Source: Bacteroidales bacterium
Lineage (GTDB): Bacteria; Bacteroidota; Bacteroidia; Bacteroidales; ML635J-15
NCBI GenBank assembly: GCA_028697515.1
Contig: JAQVEY010000057.1
Location: forward strand, 1 to 9,968
DNA length: 9,968 nt
Reading direction: 5' to 3'
Part shown: piece by piece, positions 6,886 through 9,968 of the stretch
Layout of the letters: every line of letters starts with the position of its first letter
Position numbering within the stretch: position 1 is the first letter of the stretch
The notes under the pieces: model-generated
Database searches by the model: none
Told to the model about the DNA's origin: nothing
Seen by the model: the letters and a program-made list of their open reading frames with translations, nothing else
Translations under genes and position numbers: made by a program

Positions 6886-9685
6886 GATTTACAGCCGTTT
6901 TGAAATTATTATACAAAACCCTAGATGTTTCAGATTCTTTACAGTTCTGCATATCCTGAGGAGTTCCTGCAAAAACCAGATGTCCTCCAAAATCGCCTCC
7001 GCCGGGACCTAAATCAATAATCCAATCAGCAAATCTTATTACTTCGGGATTGTGCTCAATAATGATTAGAGTATGTCCTTTTGCTTTCATTTGTTCGAAA
7101 GAATTTAGCAACTTGCTTATATCGTGGAAGTGAAGCCCTGTAGTTGGTTCATCAAAAATAAAAATAGAAGGCTTCATATTTGCAGTACTTAGAAAGCTCG
7201 CAAGTTTTATTCTTTGGCTTTCTCCACCACTTAAGGTACTAGATGATTGTCCTAATTTAACATAACCAAGTCCGACATTTAAATAATTTTGCAGTAGATC
7301 TGCAATTTTCTTTTCGGTATTCCCTTGTGCTGAGCCAAAAAAATCTACAGCTTCATTAACAGACATTTCCAGAATATCGTAAATGTTCTTATCCCGATAT
7401 TTTATATCAAGAATTTCTTCTTTAAATCTTTTTCCGTTACAAGCCTCGCATATAAGATGAACATCCGCCATAAATTGCATCTCTACTGTAATTTCACCTT
7501 CTCCCTGACAAGCTTCGCAACGACCTCCACTAACATTGAACGAAAAATGAGATGGTTTGTAGCCGTTTGCTTTAGCATGTTTTTGATCGGCGAAAAGCTT
7601 TCGAATTTCGTCAAAGGCTTTTATATATGTTGCAGGATTTGATCTTGATGATTTACCTATTGGATTTTGATCTACATATTCTATATTATTGCACAAATGA
7701 TAGTCACCTGCTAATTTTGTGAACTCTCCGGTTTTATCAGAAACATAATCGATTTGTTTTTTTATTGCAGGGTACAAAATTCCTTTTACCAGACTGGTTT
7801 TTCCCGACCCGCTTACACCTGTAACAACTGTAATAACACCTAAAGGGAATTTTACATCTATATTTTTCAGATTATTATGTCTTGCACCTATTATTTCTAT
7901 AAAATTCTTCCAGTGACTAGCTTTTATAGTTACAGGATTTCTTATTTCTCCTTTTAGATATTTTGCAGTAAGTGAATTGGCATTTTTTAACATCTCGGTA
8001 AGATTACCTGCAAAAACTATTTCTCCTCCGTAATTTCCTGCAAGAGGTCCGATATCAATAATATAATCAGCAGCTCGTATTATTTCTTCATCATGTTCTA
8101 CGACAACCACTGTATTTGATCTATCTCTTAGATTTTTAAGAACGCGGATAAGGTTTTGTGTATCTCTCGAATGAAGTCCTATACTTGGTTCATCAAGAAT
8201 ATAAAGCGAACCTACTAAACCAGAACCAAAAACAGTAGCAAGATTTATTCTTTGAGATTCGCCACCAGACAATGTGCCGGATAATCTGTTTAAAGATAAA
8301 TAAGATAATCCTACATCAATAACTGAATCAATTCTAACTAATATTTCTTCTATTAGTCTGCCGGCAACACCTTTTTCGAAATCTGAAAGATTAAGGTTTT
8401 TGAAAAAATCTCTTAGCTCTGTGAATGAAATATCAATTAGATCACCAATAGATTTCCCCTTAATTTTTACATAGAAAGCTTCTTTTTTTAATCTTTTTCC
8501 TTTACATTCGGGACAGGTTGTTTTGCCTCTATATCTTGATATCATCACCCTGTACTGGATTTTCTGTTTTTTTGTTTCAAGATATTCAAAGAACGAATAT
8601 ATACCCGAAACATCTTCTTTTCCATGCCACAAAAAGTCTTTTTCTTGATTACTTAAATCGTAATATGGACGATGGATTGGGAACTTGTACTTTGTCGCAT
8701 GATGTATAAAGTTATTTTTCCATTCTTGCATTACTTCTCCTTTCCAGCAAACTACGGCATCGTCATAAATAGATAAGCTTTTATTTGGTATAACAAGATC
8801 TTGGTCAATTCCCAAGACTTTTCCAAACCCTTCGCAGAGTGGACAAGCTCCAATTGGATTGTTAAAACTAAAAAGATGTTCTGTGGGTAGTTCGAAAATT
8901 ATTCCGTCAGCTTCAAATTTATTTGAGAAATTTAATTTTTGATGTTTTCCATTTTCAATTGCTAAAACGCAACAATCTCCATTGCCTTCAAAAAAGGCTG
9001 TTTGCACAGAATCGGCAATGCGTGAATATAAATTGTCGGACTCTCTGACAACAACACGATCGAGAACAATATGAATTTCTTTTTTCTCAGACAATTTGTC
9101 GATTGATAAGAACTCTTCTGTTTTTATGATTTCGTTATTATGAACAATTCTTGAATAACCCTGCTGCAGAATTAATTCTAGTTGATTTTGATGAGTTTGA
9201 CTTTTATTGAATTTGTAGGGAAAACATATTAGGGCAACAGTACTATCAGGAAGATTTAATATTGAGTTTACAACATCTGTAACAGAGTGTCTTTTAACTT
9301 CTACACCGGAAATTGGGGAAAATGTTTTGCCGATTCTGGCAAAAAGAAGTTTGAGATATTCATAAATTTCTGTGCTTGTACCGACAGTAGATCTGGGATT
9401 TCTGTTATTTGTTTTTTGTTGAATAGCAATTGCAGGAGGAATTCCATCAATAAAATCAACTTCAGGTTTGTTCATTCTGCCCAAAAACTGGCGAGCATAG
9501 GAGGAGAGGCTTTCAACATAACGTCTTTGCCCTTCGGCGAATAATGTATCAAAAGCGAGAGATGATTTCCCTGATCCTGATAATCCTGTAATTACAACTA
9601 GTTTTCCGTGTGGAATATCTGCACTGATGTTTTTTAGATTATGAACTCTGACTCCTCTAAGTGATATTTTATCCGTCGCCTGCAT
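6881..9685 (-). CDS. uvrA: Excinuclease ABC subunit UvrA
   Basis: A complete 934-residue UvrA, the damage-sensing subunit of nucleotide excision repair that loads UvrB onto lesions. It has two ABC-type ATPase modules. Module 1 has Walker A GLSGSGKS (34-41), signature LSGGESQ (472-478) and Walker B LYILDEP (494-500). Module 2 has Walker A GVSGSGKT (623-630), signature LSGGESQ (818-824) and Walker B IFIFDEP (841-847). Both Cys4 zinc modules are intact: C281/C284 with C391/C394, and C723/C726 with C746/C749. The UvrB-binding and insertion domains occupy the region between Walker A1 and the first zinc site and are of normal size. [19 protein letters not shown] is highly conserved family sequence. 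Length fits Bacteroidota UvrA (about 930-950). The start ATG 9685 directly precedes the conserved [14 protein letters not shown] strand, so no longer start is needed. It is cytoplasmic and the first gene of the minus-strand group; its upstream region is repeat-rich. Confidence 0.97.
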   Translation of the reverse strand: MQATDKISLRGVRVHNLKNISADIPHGKLVVITGLSGSGKSSLAFDTLFAEGQRRYVESLSSYARQFLGRMNKPEVDFIDGIPPAIAIQQKTNNRNPRSTVGTSTEIYEYLKLLFARIGKTFSPISGVEVKRHSVTDVVNSILNLPDSTVALICFPYKFNKSQTHQNQLELILQQGYSRIVHNNEIIKTEEFLSIDKLSEKKEIHIVLDRVVVRESDNLYSRIADSVQTAFFEGNGDCCVLAIENGKHQKLNFSNKFEADGIIFELPTEHLFSFNNPIGACPLCEGFGKVLGIDQDLVIPNKSLSIYDDAVVCWKGEVMQEWKNNFIHHATKYKFPIHRPYYDLSNQEKDFLWHGKEDVSGIYSFFEYLETKKQKIQYRVMISRYRGKTTCPECKGKRLKKEAFYVKIKGKSIGDLIDISFTELRDFFKNLNLSDFEKGVAGRLIEEILVRIDSVIDVGLSYLSLNRLSGTLSGGESQRINLATVFGSGLVGSLYILDEPSIGLHSRDTQNLIRVLKNLRDRSNTVVVVEHDEEIIRAADYIIDIGPLAGNYGGEIVFAGNLTEMLKNANSLTAKYLKGEIRNPVTIKASHWKNFIEIIGARHNNLKNIDVKFPLGVITVVTGVSGSGKTSLVKGILYPAIKKQIDYVSDKTGEFTKLAGDYHLCNNIEYVDQNPIGKSSRSNPATYIKAFDEIRKLFADQKHAKANGYKPSHFSFNVSGGRCEACQGEGEITVEMQFMADVHLICEACNGKRFKEEILDIKYRDKNIYDILEMSVNEAVDFFGSAQGNTEKKIADLLQNYLNVGLGYVKLGQSSSTLSGGESQRIKLASFLSTANMKPSIFIFDEPTTGLHFHDISKLLNSFEQMKAKGHTLIIIEHNPEVIRFADWIIDLGPGGGDFGGHLVFAGTPQDMQNCKESETSRVLYNNFKTAVNL

Positions 9686-9725
9686 TACAAAAATATTAAC
9701 CTACAAAGAACGACATTTTTATGGA

Positions 9726-9743
9726 TATATACAAATGTATATA
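9726..9743 (-). promoter_or_regulatory. Palindrome over the likely uvrA promoter
   Basis: Perfect 8-bp arms TATATACA (9726-9733) and TGTATATA (9736-9743) flank two A's. On the minus strand TACATTTG (9739-9732) inside it exactly matches the Bacteroidota -7 box TAnnTTTG and would give a uvrA leader of about 40 nt. No matching -33 TTTG is seen at the right distance. A palindrome centred on a -7 box is the geometry of a repressor site, but the sequence is so AT-rich that chance is a real alternative. A second TAnnTTTG match (minus strand 9695-9688) lies too close to the ATG to be the main promoter. Confidence 0.35.
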
Positions 9744-9747
9744 AAGC

Positions 9748-9798
9748 GGTAGCTTAGCGTTCGCTAACTAACTAATCAGCCACCTGAATACTGCTACC
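9748..9798. repeat. Nested inverted repeats
   Basis: An outer pair GGTAGC (9748-9753) and GCTACC (9793-9798) encloses a tight inner hairpin TTAGCG-TT-CGCTAA (9754-9767) that directly abuts the outer left arm. CTAA is repeated three times across the right end of the inner hairpin (9764-9775). Together these could fold as a branched stem in RNA of either strand. Function unknown. Confidence 0.5.
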
Positions 9799-9852
9799 CT
9801 GTTCGTAATTCGTTTGTTCGTTTGTTCGATTGTTCCTTTGTTCGTCTGTCCC
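9798..9852. repeat. Degenerate 8-bp tandem repeat (TTTGTTCG type)
   Basis: About seven units run head to tail: CCTGTTCG, TAATTCG (one base short), TTTGTTCG, TTTGTTCG, ATTGTTCC, TTTGTTCG and TCTGTCCC. Three units are identical, and the outer ones diverge. The left end overlaps the right arm of the nested inverted repeat and the right end runs into the CGAGCC hairpin. An 8-bp unit is not a multiple of three and there is no open frame, so it is not a protein repeat. Such arrays can vary in copy number by slippage. Confidence 0.65.
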
Positions 9853-9870
9853 GAGCCATAGGCTCGAGCC
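9852..9870. repeat. Three-part inverted repeat CGAGCC / GGCTCG / CGAGCC
   Basis: CGAGCC (9852-9857), a 3-nt ATA spacer, GGCTCG (9861-9866) and a second CGAGCC (9865-9870, overlapping the middle arm by two bases). The middle arm can pair with the left copy as a 6-bp hairpin; with the right copy it forms the perfect 10-bp palindrome GGCTCGAGCC (9861-9870). Confidence 0.6.
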
Positions 9871-9875
9871 CCGTA

Positions 9876-9937
9876 AACGAGGGTTTAGAAAGATCCTCGT
9901 TAAAACAAGAAATTGCTATGCATGCTTTTTTAACGAG
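9876..9937. repeat. Mutually exclusive hairpin arms
   Basis: AACGAGG (9876-9882) is complementary to CCTCGTT (9895-9901; 7 bp, 12-nt loop). The sequence CTCGTTAAAA (9896-9905), overlapping the same arm, is complementary to TTTTAACGAG (9928-9937; 10 bp, with three more pairs AAG/CTT inside after a one-base bulge). The middle arm can therefore pair with only one partner at a time, as in attenuators and riboswitches. The second loop includes the palindromic sequences ATGCAT and GCATGC. No U-tract follows the second hairpin on the plus strand, so it is not a plain terminator. Confidence 0.55.
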
Positions 9938-9968
9938 TCTGCCATTTTAAGAAATTGAAATTATATCA

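Larger units (their letters stand above)
9686..9968. other. Repeat-rich non-coding region upstream of uvrA
   Basis: No convincing gene is visible between the uvrA start and the window edge, though a gene further right could own part of it. The core (9741-9900) is about 47% G+C by hand count, while the last 68 bases are about 26%. It contains, in order, an AT palindrome, nested inverted repeats with a CTAA triplet repeat (9764-9775), a degenerate octamer tandem repeat, and two three-part inverted repeats, each described separately. I do not recognise a known RNA family, tRNA, integration site or insertion-sequence end. A structured RNA, long leader or non-autonomous repeat element are the main alternatives. 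Confidence 0.5.

Noticed and set aside
7457..9544. Several plus-strand open frames of 60-85 codons inside uvrA
   Set aside because: They are antisense to highly conserved UvrA sequence, have no recognisable domains and no promoter, and are expected by chance.
9748..9812. tRNA-like fold (GTTCG followed by AATTCG)
   Set aside because: GTTCGTAAT superficially recalls a T-loop, but no acceptor stem, anticodon arm or conserved spacing can be built around it.
9798..9852. CRISPR array
   Set aside because: The units are 8 bp with no spacers, unlike CRISPR repeats of roughly 23-47 bp separated by unique spacers.

Overview
The window looks like chromosomal DNA of an AT-rich member of the Bacteroidota, probably an uncultivated or marine Bacteroidales/Marinilabiliales-like lineage; this is an inference. 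The basis is low G+C, no Shine-Dalgarno sequences ahead of any start codon (A/T-rich leaders instead), sequences matching the Bacteroidota -7 box TAnnTTTG, export signals ending in Gln, and UvrA and CvfB sequences of the type I associate with that phylum. No plasmid, phage, transposase, rRNA, tRNA or CRISPR signal is visible.

Left part, plus strand (1-3303). The window opens inside the C-terminal third of an MFS transporter, which ends at a strong intrinsic terminator. Next comes a compact three-gene cluster (617-3303) of small exported proteins: a TraB/GumN (Tiki-like) protein with both GxxH motifs, then two uncharacterised proteins of 290 and 289 residues. The latter two are tandem paralogues that align almost without gaps and share landmark motifs at the same residue numbers. 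The cluster ends at a hairpin terminator that also serves the convergent gene on the other strand.

Middle and right, minus strand (9685 down to 3355). In transcription order these are uvrA (nucleotide excision repair, complete, all ATPase and zinc motifs intact), an EF-G gene outside the usual str operon and probably a second EF-G, a cvfB-type S1-domain RNA-binding protein 32 bp behind it, and an 84-residue single-RRM RNA-binding protein. EF-G and CvfB are probably co-transcribed from a promoter that starts at the uvrA stop codon. The RRM gene seems to have its own promoter and a hairpin at the 5' end of its leader. Three successive genes therefore concern translation or RNA binding.

Right edge (9686-9968). 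The non-coding region upstream of uvrA is unusual. It holds an AT palindrome over the likely uvrA promoter, nested inverted repeats, a degenerate 8-bp tandem repeat (TTTGTTCG-like), and two sets of three-part inverted repeats in which a central arm can pair with either neighbour. Its core (9741-9900) is about 47% G+C by hand count, against about 26% for 9901-9968. This is the least explained part of the window and may be a structured RNA, a regulatory leader or a miniature repeat element. I found no clear evidence of a wholly new multi-gene system. The best candidates for novelty are the tandem secreted paralogues next to TraB and the repeat region at the right edge.
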